A stretch of DNA of 9,408 nt from Acidobacteriota bacterium (GCA_003131705.1 PKUY01000354.1:5725-15132), one strand, 5' to 3'. Shown: positions 1 through 7,650, numbered from the stretch's first letter. A program made the numbers and translations. Notes: generated from the letters alone by a model not told the origin.

Positions 1-821
<821 letters not shown>

Positions 822-853
822 ATCGAAGTGGAGTAGATGGGTTTTCTCACAGG

Positions 854-873
854 CAACGACAGATCTATCGTTG
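854..873. terminator. Inverted repeat between convergent genes, possible bidirectional terminator
   Basis: CAACGA (854-859) and TCGTTG (868-873) form a perfect 6-bp stem with an 8-base loop containing AGATCT. The repeat ends directly against the TAA stop codon of the minus-strand gene (874-876) and lies 33 bases after the sqdB stop, so it is well placed to end transcription from both sides. No clean T-tract follows on either strand, so it is not a textbook rho-independent terminator. Confidence 0.35.
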
Positions 874-1908
874 TTAGCCGCCCGCGACTCTCTCGCAGAC
901 CAGCCGCGCCGCCTTCACCGCGCTGACTACCTTGCCCGAAAATATGTGCAACTCGCCCGGCGCCGGCTCTTGCATGTAGAGCGTTCTCCGGTCCTGCGCC
1001 GGATTATTTTCGACCACACGGATGGTGAACCGTGAACCTAGATAAACCGCGTCCTTCGATGCCGGAACGGCCAGCGCCGAATCCTTTCGCATCGCCTCGA
1101 AGCGACTGAACGTGATTGGCTCGAAGCCCGGCCCATTCAAAAGGCCAGCGTAGGGCTCGGGAACCGGCTCCCAGGGATCGGTGGTCGTCCAGTGGTTCGT
1201 GTTTTTCGCGGAGCCAAAAAGAGACCGCTGCGAGCTTCCGTACGGGTCGAATGCCGTGAATGGGCCATCCACCACCACAAGCGAAATCCCTCGCAACTCT
1301 TGCGGGAGCTCGATCAGAATTTTCTCGGCGACCTGGTATTTCGCAATCTTGAAGAGTCCGCGGCTATGCCCCATTCCATAGGTGGCCCACACCACAAAAT
1401 CGTAATCGGAGCGCATCTCCGGGGTAAACGCGCGCTGCTCGAAAGGTATGCCCAGCGCATCGATCCGCCCTGCGACCAGATTTCTCAAGATATCCGGGTC
1501 ATAAATCTGTTCGTCGACTTCATAGCACTTGTCGATGAAGCCGAAATTCATCCACTCGGGACGGCACGGGTTGCAGACCAGATGGTATTGCGCCATCACG
1601 CGCTCGAAAAGTTCTGGCGGCGTCTGCGATTCCTCGTGAGGTATGGCGTAATAGTGGTGGCTGTTTCGCACGATCGCCGGCTCGAAGGCTGCTGTGAATT
1701 CGGCGCGAGCTTCGAGCGTCTCGACGATCGTTTCCGGGCTGCGGGGATAGTGGTAGCCCGAATGGATGCGGAACTGGTTGATGACGGAAGCGGCATGCAA
1801 AATACCAAGCGGGTCGAACAAACGCACATCGTGGCCCTGTTCGGCCAAGCGGATCGCGATCGTCGCTCCGTAAATTCCCGCACCGGCGACGGCGATTTTC
1901 ACTCTCAT
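874..1908 (-). CDS. FAD-dependent oxidoreductase, DAO family
   Basis: This 344-residue protein starts with a dinucleotide-binding beta-alpha-beta fold: GAGIYG (Gly9, Gly11, Gly14) followed by an acidic residue, Asp32, at the end of strand 2, where the FAD ribose is bound. Next comes NQFRIHSGYHYPRSPET (about residues 44-60), a motif I associate with DAO-type flavoproteins found beside sugar and polysaccharide genes; the substrate of these is generally not known. The C-terminal part ends with an amphipathic stretch (SGKVVSAVKAARLV) typical of the second FAD-contacting region. There is no signal peptide, so it is cytoplasmic. The ATG overlaps the stop of the upstream glycosyltransferase gene by four bases (ATGA at 1908-1905), which implies translational coupling and a shared pathway. 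A role in oxidising or editing a sugar or lipid-linked intermediate is inference only. Confidence 0.85.
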   Translation of the reverse strand: MRVKIAVAGAGIYGATIAIRLAEQGHDVRLFDPLGILHAASVINQFRIHSGYHYPRSPETIVETLEARAEFTAAFEPAIVRNSHHYYAIPHEESQTPPELFERVMAQYHLVCNPCRPEWMNFGFIDKCYEVDEQIYDPDILRNLVAGRIDALGIPFEQRAFTPEMRSDYDFVVWATYGMGHSRGLFKIAKYQVAEKILIELPQELRGISLVVVDGPFTAFDPYGSSQRSLFGSAKNTNHWTTTDPWEPVPEPYAGLLNGPGFEPITFSRFEAMRKDSALAVPASKDAVYLGSRFTIRVVENNPAQDRRTLYMQEPAPGELHIFSGKVVSAVKAARLVCERVAGG

Positions 1909-3068
1909 CTTGACGAATTCCGCGCGGCCGCCGGTGTGGCGTCCACGAGCCTTCCTTCGCGCAGAAAATAATCCACGCCTCGCCAGCGAATCGTTCTACG
2001 GCCGAAGCTCGCGATCCACATCACGAATGCCATGGCGTCCCACAAAGGAATCAGCGGCATTTTCTTCCACACGCCCTTCTGCTGCATTCCCCATACGCCG
2101 ATCATCCACGTAATCCCAATGCGGCACACCGCGTATCCTCCCAGATATGCAATCGCGACTCCAACCGAGGGATGAGTTAGAACAGCGACCAGCGCCCACG
2201 GCAACCCCCACGTGAAAATTAATCCGAGATGGCCCCACGGCCGCATCAGGCGCTGCACCGTCATCCAGCGCGTGCGCTTATGCAGAAGTTCACCCATCGA
2301 CTGAAAATCCGCAACCGATTGCACAATGTACGGCAGTAACTCCACTTCGTATCCCTGCTCGGCGACCAGGCGTCCCGCGTACACGTCGTCGGCAGGCCGG
2401 TCCTCGAGCACCGGATAGCCGCCGTAGCTTGCAACCGCCTGCCGTGTGGTAACGATCGTCTGCCCGAAAGTTACTTTGAGGTCGTCCAGTTGCCACGCCA
2501 CCATCACCGGCGCGAAAAAATCCGAAATCATTCCGATGGACTGCAACTCTTGCACCAGATTTTCTTCCTTGGTCGATACATACAGGCAGGTAGCCGCCCC
2601 GACGTGCGGATCCCGGAAGGGCGAAACCACCGTGCGCAGGTAATCCGGGCGCACGCGCACGTCGCCGTCGGTGATGACGAACAGATCGTGCCGCGCTTCC
2701 GTCGTCAGCCGCACTAGCCGCCCCACTTTGTCGTTGATCGCATTGCGCCCGGAACCAAACAGCAAACGAATCTGGCGATCCGGGAAATCCGCGATCAGCT
2801 TTTGGAGCACCGGCACCGCCGGGTCGTCCCTGTCGACGCAAAACACAATTTCATACTCGGGGTAATCCTGGCGGCAGAAACTCGCGTAGTTTTCGTACGC
2901 GTCTAGGTCGAGTCCCTTGATCGGCTTCAGGCAGCTGACCGGCGGCAGATAATCGGTATTCGGGGCCGTGTGTCTACGGGCGGCCCGGAAAAATTGTGCG
3001 GTGCTAAAAAGGGCGAGAAGGTAGTAGATGAACGGAATTGCAGCAACGCCCAGGATGAGGTATTGCAC
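1905..3068 (-). CDS. Membrane glycosyltransferase, GT21 / HpnI-like (ceramide glucosyltransferase type)
   Basis: This 387-residue GT-A enzyme should transfer a sugar from a nucleotide donor to a membrane lipid. An N-terminal membrane segment spans about residues 3-27. The cytoplasmic catalytic domain follows, starting PPVSCLKPIKG. It shows the processive-type signatures in order: D1 in VDRDD (Asp79/Asp81), the DxD-like TDGD (Asp134/Asp136), D3 in RPADD (Asp227/Asp228), and KRTRW (residues 264-268) in the place of the (Q/R)xxRW motif. Three hydrophobic C-terminal segments lie at about 281-298, 303-327 and 337-355. This architecture matches ceramide glucosyltransferases and HpnI, which adds N-acetylglucosamine to bacteriohopanetetrol; I cannot tell which acceptor applies. 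GTG 3068 is the only usual start between the upstream in-frame stop (3105-3107) and the first membrane segment, and it has no good Shine-Dalgarno. The end overlaps the oxidoreductase gene by ATGA. The SDR gene lies 189 bases upstream on the same strand. Confidence 0.87.
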   Translation of the reverse strand: MQYLILGVAAIPFIYYLLALFSTAQFFRAARRHTAPNTDYLPPVSCLKPIKGLDLDAYENYASFCRQDYPEYEIVFCVDRDDPAVPVLQKLIADFPDRQIRLLFGSGRNAINDKVGRLVRLTTEARHDLFVITDGDVRVRPDYLRTVVSPFRDPHVGAATCLYVSTKEENLVQELQSIGMISDFFAPVMVAWQLDDLKVTFGQTIVTTRQAVASYGGYPVLEDRPADDVYAGRLVAEQGYEVELLPYIVQSVADFQSMGELLHKRTRWMTVQRLMRPWGHLGLIFTWGLPWALVAVLTHPSVGVAIAYLGGYAVCRIGITWMIGVWGMQQKGVWKKMPLIPLWDAMAFVMWIASFGRRTIRWRGVDYFLREGRLVDATPAAARNSSR

Positions 3069-3079
3069 AATCGAAAATA
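3069..3079 (-). promoter_or_regulatory. TATTTT box close to the glycosyltransferase GTG start
   Basis: Read on the minus strand, TATTTT (3079-3074) is followed by five bases and then the GTG start. It matches TATAAT at 4 of 6 positions; no -35 box is evident. The gene has no Shine-Dalgarno at usual distance (a GAGG lies about 21 bases upstream). It would give a leaderless or near-leaderless transcript. This is the weakest of the four such cases in the window. Confidence 0.25.
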
Positions 3080-3257
3080 TGTCCGCACCTCGGAAATAAA
3101 AGGTTCAGCGACTCCGCGTGGGAACTGGCGGACGAACACCCATCTCGCCCGATCCGATTTCGCGGGAAACTGAAGAGTGCTGATGAAAGTGGGTTCAGAT
3201 CGCGAAAACGCGGGACGCAATCGTCACCAATCACGCAAAAGTTTAGCATGAAAGCAA

Positions 3258-4238
3258 TCAATTGCCGCGTCGCACAGCCGAGGAACGGCCCCGCAGGGTT
3301 TGCTCGATCGCCTCGTTGAGGCGCACTCGCGGCGCCCATCCTGTGTGTTCGCGGATCCGGCGTGTGTCGTACCAGCGATCCTGCAACGCCCGTTTCACCT
3401 GCTGTTTCGGCAAGCTCTCTCCCAATCCAACACCTTTCGCCAAAGATGCCGCCACCAACACCGGCCAGCCTGACGAAAATAGCGTCCGGCCTTTCTCGAT
3501 CTCCGTTCGCGCCGCGTGATATTGCCTCAGCGTCAAATTCTCGTCGTCGACCACGATGTATTGTTGCAGCGCCTCGCCGGTCGCTTGCGCGCTCAACACC
3601 ATGGCATCGACTAAATTCTCGACGTAGTTCAGTGGAACCCGCAGTTCGCGCCGCCCGAACACCACGTTGGTTTTCCCCAGCCGGAATCCCAACACCGCTA
3701 TCGGCAGCGGCCTCCCGGGACCGTATATCAGCCCCGGCCGCAAGATCGTGAGCCGAAGTCCCGTCCTCGCCGCGCACTCCATGGCCAACCGGTCCGCCTC
3801 AATCTTCGACCGCGCATAGAGATCGCGTTTTTCCGGCTCGGCGTCGAAAGGCGTGTCTTCATTGATCGGCTTGCCCTCCGCCACCAGCCCGTACACCGCA
3901 ATCGAGCTGATGTAGATCGCTCTCCGCACGCGGTTCTGGACGCACGCGCTCAGTACGCGCTCCGTGCCATGAATATTCGTTTCGAAAACCGCGCGCTTGT
4001 CACCGCCTTCGGTCACATTCGCCGCAAGGTGATAGACGAACTCCGCGCCGGCAATCGCCTGCGCAATCGCTTCCTTATCGGCCAGATCGCCGAGAACAAT
4101 CTCTGCGCCAAGCTTCGTCAACTCATCTGCGCGCGGCGAAGGCCTCGCCAGCACTCGCACGGACAGACCTTCGCTCAGCAGGCGCCGTGCCAGAGCCTCG
4201 CCGAGAAACCCAGTGCCTCCTGTTACGCATGCGCGCAT
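3258..4238 (-). CDS. NAD(P)-dependent epimerase/dehydratase-like extended SDR
   Basis: This is a 326-residue extended short-chain dehydrogenase. The cofactor-binding TGGTGFLG lies at residues 6-13, an acidic GDL motif at 50-52, YHLAA at 69-73, the active-site serines in YISSIAVYG (Ser111/Ser112), and the catalytic YxxxK as YARSK (Tyr141, Lys145). RPGLIYGPG (about 167-175) is the substrate-side motif of sugar epimerases and 3-beta-hydroxysteroid dehydrogenase-like enzymes. The resemblance extends to HpnA, the epimerase-like protein of hopanoid clusters, but the substrate cannot be assigned from sequence. ATG 4238 follows a weak AAGG at nine bases. It is the first gene of the minus-strand set with the GT21/HpnI-like glycosyltransferase and the FAD enzyme, which suggests it modifies a sugar or polycyclic lipid in the same pathway. 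The 189-base gap to the next gene could hold a second promoter. Confidence 0.85.
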   Translation of the reverse strand: MRACVTGGTGFLGEALARRLLSEGLSVRVLARPSPRADELTKLGAEIVLGDLADKEAIAQAIAGAEFVYHLAANVTEGGDKRAVFETNIHGTERVLSACVQNRVRRAIYISSIAVYGLVAEGKPINEDTPFDAEPEKRDLYARSKIEADRLAMECAARTGLRLTILRPGLIYGPGRPLPIAVLGFRLGKTNVVFGRRELRVPLNYVENLVDAMVLSAQATGEALQQYIVVDDENLTLRQYHAARTEIEKGRTLFSSGWPVLVAASLAKGVGLGESLPKQQVKRALQDRWYDTRRIREHTGWAPRVRLNEAIEQTLRGRSSAVRRGN

Positions 4239-4318
4239 TTTCTATGGCCTTAGCCGGCTGGACATCGCCTCGGGCACAGCAAAATTCTCGTCGTCAAAAA
4301 AAGCGATTGCAGGGGAGC

Positions 4319-4341
4319 GAGTGTAGCCGAGTGAGTGTAGC
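4319..4341. repeat. Two copies of GAGTGTAGC, 14 bases apart
   Basis: GAGTGTAGC occurs at 4319-4327 and again at 4333-4341, perfectly conserved. The pair lies in the divergent intergenic region between the SDR gene and the secreted-protein gene. Start-to-start spacing is 14 bases, not a multiple of a helical turn, so cooperative binding on one face is not clearly favoured. On the minus strand each copy contains TACACT, a -10-like hexamer. Confidence 0.5.
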
Positions 4342-4362
4342 AATGTTGAAAATCTATGAGAA
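4334..4362 (-). promoter_or_regulatory. Candidate sigma70-type promoter for the SDR gene
   Basis: On the minus strand, TTCTCA (4362-4357, 4 of 6 matches to TTGACA) is separated by 17 bases from TACACT (4339-4334, 4 of 6 matches to TATAAT). Transcription would start near 4327 and give a leader of about 90 bases before the ATG at 4238. The -10 box falls inside one of the GAGTGTAGC repeats. The assignment rests on box similarity only. Confidence 0.3.
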
Positions 4363-4365
4363 GAC

Positions 4366-4382
4366 TGCGATTTCGCATCGCA
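4366..4382. promoter_or_regulatory. Operator-like dyad over the promoter of the secreted-protein gene
   Basis: TGCGAT (4366-4371) and ATCGCA (4377-4382) are perfect inverted repeats around TTCGC. The dyad covers the proposed -35 box (4372-4377) and the first spacer bases of the downstream promoter. A transcription factor bound here would block RNA polymerase. It could also be chance. Confidence 0.3.
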
Positions 4383-4400
4383 CTGGAAAGCATGTAGGAT
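4372..4400 (+). promoter_or_regulatory. Candidate promoter immediately before the secreted NTR-like protein gene
   Basis: TTCGCA (4372-4377) and TAGGAT (4395-4400) are each 4 of 6 matches to the sigma70 consensus with a 17-base spacer. The -10 box ends seven bases before the GTG at 4408, so the predicted transcript would begin at or next to the start codon. The same AGGAT could instead be a Shine-Dalgarno, in which case the promoter lies further upstream. The two readings exclude each other. Confidence 0.4.
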
Positions 4401-4407
4401 ATCTGCG

Positions 4408-5862
4408 GTGATTTCACGCGCAATTCTAATTCTGGTGCTGTTAATTCTCGCCGTGCCCGCGACGGTGCGGGCGTGCACCTGCTCGCAGGAATCGCCAGGA
4501 CGGTGTCCGGGTCTGCAAGCCAGCGATGTCGTATTTCTGGGAACGGTGACGGCGGTCGAAGACATCGCCTATGCCGCGCCGAAGTCCTCCGATTCCGCAG
4601 CCGATTCCGCCGCTCCGGCCCCGCCGGTCGACATCATTGCCGCGCGTCTCACCCGCTACCATTTTCGGGTCAACGAGCGCTTCGCCGGTCCTGGCGCGCC
4701 GGAAGACACTCCCGAGATAGACATCTTTTCCGGCGGCGATGATGGGGACTGCGGCTATCGCTTCAAAGCGAACGAGCAATACGTAGTATTCACGCACCAA
4801 GGCACCGAAGGCCGCCTGTTCGCCACTATCTGCAGCGGTACTCGTCCCGTCAGCGAGGCCCGTGCGCTCTTGCCGCAGTTGCGCGCGATGCGGAACGGCC
4901 AGCGAGTCGCCTCCGTGTTCGGCGTGCTTCGTCGCGCCGACCCGCCATTTCTCTCTCTGCCGGACGATCCCGATGATCCCATCGCGAACGTCTCCCTGAA
5001 ACTGCGTTCGCGCGACGATCGTTTCGAAACCAGCACCGACGCCAACGGCATATACTCCTTCTACGACGTTCATGCCGGGCAATACAGCTTTACGGCGCAC
5101 CTGCCGCCGCGCACCGAGCTGACCCAGAAATCGCTCACCGGCGGACTGCCTCCCTTCAAAATTCCCAATGGTGCGTGCTATGAGTACGACGTTGTCGCGC
5201 TTCCCACGGGCCACATTCGCGGCAGCGTTGTCGGTGCGAACGGCAAGCCGCTGGCGCTCGCATCGGTCGAGATCTATCGTGCCGGCGCCTACGATGAATC
5301 GAAGCCGGGATTATGGGGATTTCAAGGCGCGCTGGGCGTTTTCGATTTCGATCACATCGGCCCCGGCGAATATGTCATCGTTTTTAACCGGCAGAACCGC
5401 ATGGACCCGAATTCGCCCTTCCCGCGCACGTTTTATCCCGGCCTGAGGGACGCAAGCGATGCCGAGCCAATCAAAGTTAAAGACGGCCAGCAGCTCTTGA
5501 AAGTAAATATTCAAGTGAAGGACGGCTATCCCACCCGCCCGCTTCGCGTGCAATTGAAGTGGGAGGGCAAAAGGCCGCCGGGTAGCGTCACCGTGATGGC
5601 CAGAGCGGATACTGGCGAGAATCCCGCCGCGCAAAAAATCGTAGACGGAATCTACCAATTCACCCTGCTCGAATCCGCGAACTACACCATTTCCGCCTGG
5701 GAGGACCTCACTCCGCAGCGCGCAGCTACCCACGCGAATACTGATTGCGCGATCCCTGCGCGCATAGACTCCGACCCCGCCGCAGTTTCGGGCTCCGACG
5801 ACTCTGCGAAGGCAATCACCCTCACATTTCCCGTCCCGTCGTGCAGCGAGGCACCGCAATAA
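4408..5862 (+). CDS. Secreted protein with TIMP/NTR-like N-domain and carboxypeptidase-regulatory-like repeats
   Basis: This 484-residue exported protein has a clear signal peptide (residues 1-22) ending VRA, after which the mature chain begins CTC. The N-domain (about 23-155) resembles netrin/TIMP folds: CTCSQESPGRC, then SDVVFLGTVTAVE, then CGYRFKANEQYVVF and LFATIC, with Cys23, 25, 33, 115 and 142. A Ser/Ala/Pro-rich linker interrupts it (about 60-73). Beta-sandwich repeats follow at about 167-231 (NVSLKLRS...TDANGIYSFYDVHAGQYSF) and 268-327 (GHIRGSVVGANGKPLALASV...GPGEYVIVF), with a more diverged one at about 378-431. Later cysteines are 257, 447 and 479. VRAC also resembles a lipobox, though Arg at -2 is unusual, so a lipoprotein is possible. 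Carboxypeptidase-regulatory-like modules are adhesion or stability domains; no catalytic site is visible. Proteinase inhibition is known for animal TIMPs but unproven for bacterial relatives. GTG 4408 is chosen because it opens directly into the signal peptide. Confidence 0.8.
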   Translation: MISRAILILVLLILAVPATVRACTCSQESPGRCPGLQASDVVFLGTVTAVEDIAYAAPKSSDSAADSAAPAPPVDIIAARLTRYHFRVNERFAGPGAPEDTPEIDIFSGGDDGDCGYRFKANEQYVVFTHQGTEGRLFATICSGTRPVSEARALLPQLRAMRNGQRVASVFGVLRRADPPFLSLPDDPDDPIANVSLKLRSRDDRFETSTDANGIYSFYDVHAGQYSFTAHLPPRTELTQKSLTGGLPPFKIPNGACYEYDVVALPTGHIRGSVVGANGKPLALASVEIYRAGAYDESKPGLWGFQGALGVFDFDHIGPGEYVIVFNRQNRMDPNSPFPRTFYPGLRDASDAEPIKVKDGQQLLKVNIQVKDGYPTRPLRVQLKWEGKRPPGSVTVMARADTGENPAAQKIVDGIYQFTLLESANYTISAWEDLTPQRAATHANTDCAIPARIDSDPAAVSGSDDSAKAITLTFPVPSCSEAPQ

Positions 5863-6006
5863 ACTAAAAAGGTTCCAGCGGAGCTTGCTCTTTGCGCGGG
5901 CCATGCAGATGCTCTGTTTCGTTTTGACGGTGAGTTTTCGCCGTCAGCCTCGCTCCGAAAAGTCTACAGACATATTCCTTTTCCTTGCGCCCTCCTCGTA
6001 AACTGC
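5863..6006. other. Intergenic stretch with a hairpin at 5925-5946
   Basis: No gene is visible between the secreted-protein stop and the promoter-like box before the GH13 gene. TGACGG (5925-5930) pairs with CCGTCA (5941-5946), a perfect 6-bp stem extendable by one T-G pair, with a T-rich loop. No T-tract follows on the plus strand, so termination for the upstream gene is only possible, not clear. Confidence 0.3.
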
Positions 6007-6012
6007 TAGCCT
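6004..6012 (+). promoter_or_regulatory. Extended -10 promoter element before the GH13 gene
   Basis: TGCTAGCCT is an extended -10 (TG, one base, then TAGCCT at 6007-6012). A partial -35, TTGCGC (5985-5990), lies 16 bases upstream. The predicted start of transcription is at about 6019, exactly on a GTG that opens a short ORF. The surrounding 19 bases are very similar to those before the amidase gene. Confidence 0.4.
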
Positions 6013-6018
6013 ATCGGC

Positions 6019-6102
6019 GTGATGATTGGAGCTCTGACATCTGAGAGCGGAACTGGGGAGCCTACGGTCCGTCGGATCGCGCAAGAACAAGTTCGGCCAT
6101 GA
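6019..6102 (+). CDS. Possible 27-codon leader ORF overlapping the GH13 start
   Basis: GTG-ATG opens a frame of 27 codons that ends TGA at 6100-6102, overlapping the ATG of the GH13 gene (6099) by four bases. The peptide starts MMIGALTSESGTGE and is hydrophilic without a signal peptide. Its start lies six bases after a TAGCCT box, so it could be translated from the 5' end of the mRNA and re-initiate on the main gene, which itself lacks a good Shine-Dalgarno. Against it, only about half of its codons end in G or C, less than I would expect in a GC-rich coding region, and nothing recognisable is in the peptide. A short internal inverted repeat, GCTCT/AGAGC (6031-6048), is present. It is speculative. 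Confidence 0.25.
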   Translation: MMIGALTSESGTGEPTVRRIAQEQVRP

Positions 6103-7610
6103 CGCCCGCCGGGATCCAATCCGTGAAGAAATTTCCTCTGCGTCCGCACCCGCATCTCTACGAGATCAACACCTGGGCGTGGCTTGAAAAACTTTCCGCG
6201 CGCCTTGGCCGCGTCATCACTCTCGCCGACGTTCCCGACGCTGAGTGGGACGGTCTTGCTCGCATCGGCTTCGACATCGTCTGGCTCATGGGAATCTGGC
6301 AACGCAGCCCTGAATCGCGCCGCATCACCCTCGTCGATCATGGAAACATTCGCCAGTTCGATCTCGCGCTGCCTGGATGGAAGCCGGCCGATGTAGCCGG
6401 CTCGCCCTACGCGGTCGCGCAATACGTTCCCGATCCCCGGATTGGCACCTGGGATTCTCTCGATCACGTGCGAGAGAAGTTGCACGCGCGGGGCATGGCG
6501 TTGTTTCTCGACTTCGTCGGAAACCACACGGCTCTCGATCATCCGTGGACGCGCCAGCACCCGGATTTTTACGTGCAAGGCGCGCCCGAGGAGTTTCAGA
6601 AAGATCCCGCCAGTTTTTACCGGATCGAAACATCCTCGGGCGTTTTCTCCCTTGCGCTTGCAAAGGATCCTTACTTTCCCCCGTGGAATGATGTTGCCCA
6701 GCTAAATCATTTTTCGCCGCAGATGCGCGTCGCCCAACTCGCGGACCTTCGCAGGATCGCCGCGCATTGCGACGGTGTCCGCTGCGACATGGCCATGCTT
6801 CAACAGAATGACATTTTCGGAAAACTCTGGAGCCATTATCTCCGCGGCGCCAAGCAGCCCGAAAAAGAGTTTTGGACCGAAGCGCGCGCAGCCGTCCCGA
6901 ACCTCATCCTGCTCGCCGAAGCTTACTGGGGAACGGAACCCCGTCTCCTCGATCTCGGTTTTTCATTTGTATACGACAAAGGTCTCTACGACGCCGTTCG
7001 CGACGTCAACATGCCGGAAGTTCACGAGCGTGTCGCCGCCGACATCGCTCGCCAGAGCCAGCTCGCGCGCTTCCTTGAAAATCACGACGAAGCTCGCTGC
7101 GCCACCATTTTCGGCACAGAGCGTCTCGTCTCCGTAGGAACGTTGATGGCTACGCTGCCAGGAATGCGTTTCTACCATCAGGGCGAGTTCGACGGTTCCA
7201 AGATTCATCTGCCGATCGCGCTGCGCCTTGCCGCGGACGAACCGCACGATCCCGCAGCCCTCGCGTTCTTCGCGAAAATCTTGCGGATCACGCAAGACGA
7301 CGTGTTTCACAATGGAACGTGGAGTTTGTTGCCCGTTACGCCCGAAGGCGATGCGACTCCCGATGGCCTGGTCGTTTACGGATGGCGATCGGCGAAATCG
7401 TGGAAAGTGATTGCCGTGAATCTGGCCTCGCACGCGTCGCAGGGACGCATTCACTTCGGCGATCATCGGTTTCCTGCGAAGGAATATGTTTTTTACGACA
7501 TGCTGAACGACGTTCGCTATGTTCGCAGCAGCGACGAGCTTCGCGATCCAGGCCTCTTTGTCCGCCGCGAGGGTCTTGAAGCCCACCTGTTTGACATTTC
7601 TCCCGTGTAA
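6099..7610 (+). CDS. Alpha-amylase family (GH13) glycoside hydrolase/transferase
   Basis: This 503-residue retaining enzyme acts on alpha-glucosidic bonds. All four GH13 conserved regions are present in order: region I LFLDFVGNH (Asp138, Asn142, His143), region II GVRCDMA with nucleophile Asp230, region III LLAEAYW with acid/base Glu274, and region IV LENHDEAR with transition-state Asp330 (Asn328, His329). The barrel starts with LYEINTWAWL at residue 20. The stretch KDPYFPPWNDVAQLNHF (189-205) is typical of a bacterial GH13 subset whose precise substrate I cannot name. A C-terminal beta-domain follows from about residue 400. There is no signal peptide, so it acts in the cytoplasm, perhaps on glycogen, maltodextrin or trehalose metabolites. 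ATG 6099 overlaps the leader ORF stop. GTG 6123, eight residues further in and preceded by GGGAT at good spacing, is an equally plausible start; conservation begins only after it. Confidence 0.9.
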   Translation: MTPAGIQSVKKFPLRPHPHLYEINTWAWLEKLSARLGRVITLADVPDAEWDGLARIGFDIVWLMGIWQRSPESRRITLVDHGNIRQFDLALPGWKPADVAGSPYAVAQYVPDPRIGTWDSLDHVREKLHARGMALFLDFVGNHTALDHPWTRQHPDFYVQGAPEEFQKDPASFYRIETSSGVFSLALAKDPYFPPWNDVAQLNHFSPQMRVAQLADLRRIAAHCDGVRCDMAMLQQNDIFGKLWSHYLRGAKQPEKEFWTEARAAVPNLILLAEAYWGTEPRLLDLGFSFVYDKGLYDAVRDVNMPEVHERVAADIARQSQLARFLENHDEARCATIFGTERLVSVGTLMATLPGMRFYHQGEFDGSKIHLPIALRLAADEPHDPAALAFFAKILRITQDDVFHNGTWSLLPVTPEGDATPDGLVVYGWRSAKSWKVIAVNLASHASQGRIHFGDHRFPAKEYVFYDMLNDVRYVRSSDELRDPGLFVRREGLEAHLFDISPV

Positions 7611-7650
7611 GAACCCATGCCCCCGCGAATTGAAGAATTCCACGGCGCAC

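Noticed and set aside
3201..3212. CGCG-AAAA-CGCG hairpin downstream of the SDR gene
   Set aside because: The stem has only four pairs and no T-tract follows on the minus strand.
2927..3220. Minus-strand open frame covering the gap before the glycosyltransferase
   Set aside because: It overlaps the glycosyltransferase N-terminus in another frame, has no recognisable domain and no ribosome binding site.
3004..3777. Long minus-strand open frame (257 codons)
   Set aside because: It runs out of frame inside the SDR gene and across the gap; its translation is Arg/Ala-rich with no motif, while the overlapping SDR frame has full family signatures.
4441..5214. Antisense frame in the secreted-protein gene (257 codons)
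   Set aside because: A GC-rich antisense shadow; the plus frame has signal peptide, conserved cysteines and repeats.
7627..7640. GAATT/AATTC inverted repeat after the GH13 gene
   Set aside because: Five mostly A-T pairs with no T-tract; too weak to act as a terminator.
6963..7643. Antisense frame in the GH13 gene (226 codons)
   Set aside because: It mirrors the GH13 coding region, whose catalytic motifs are intact; no independent start signal or domain.
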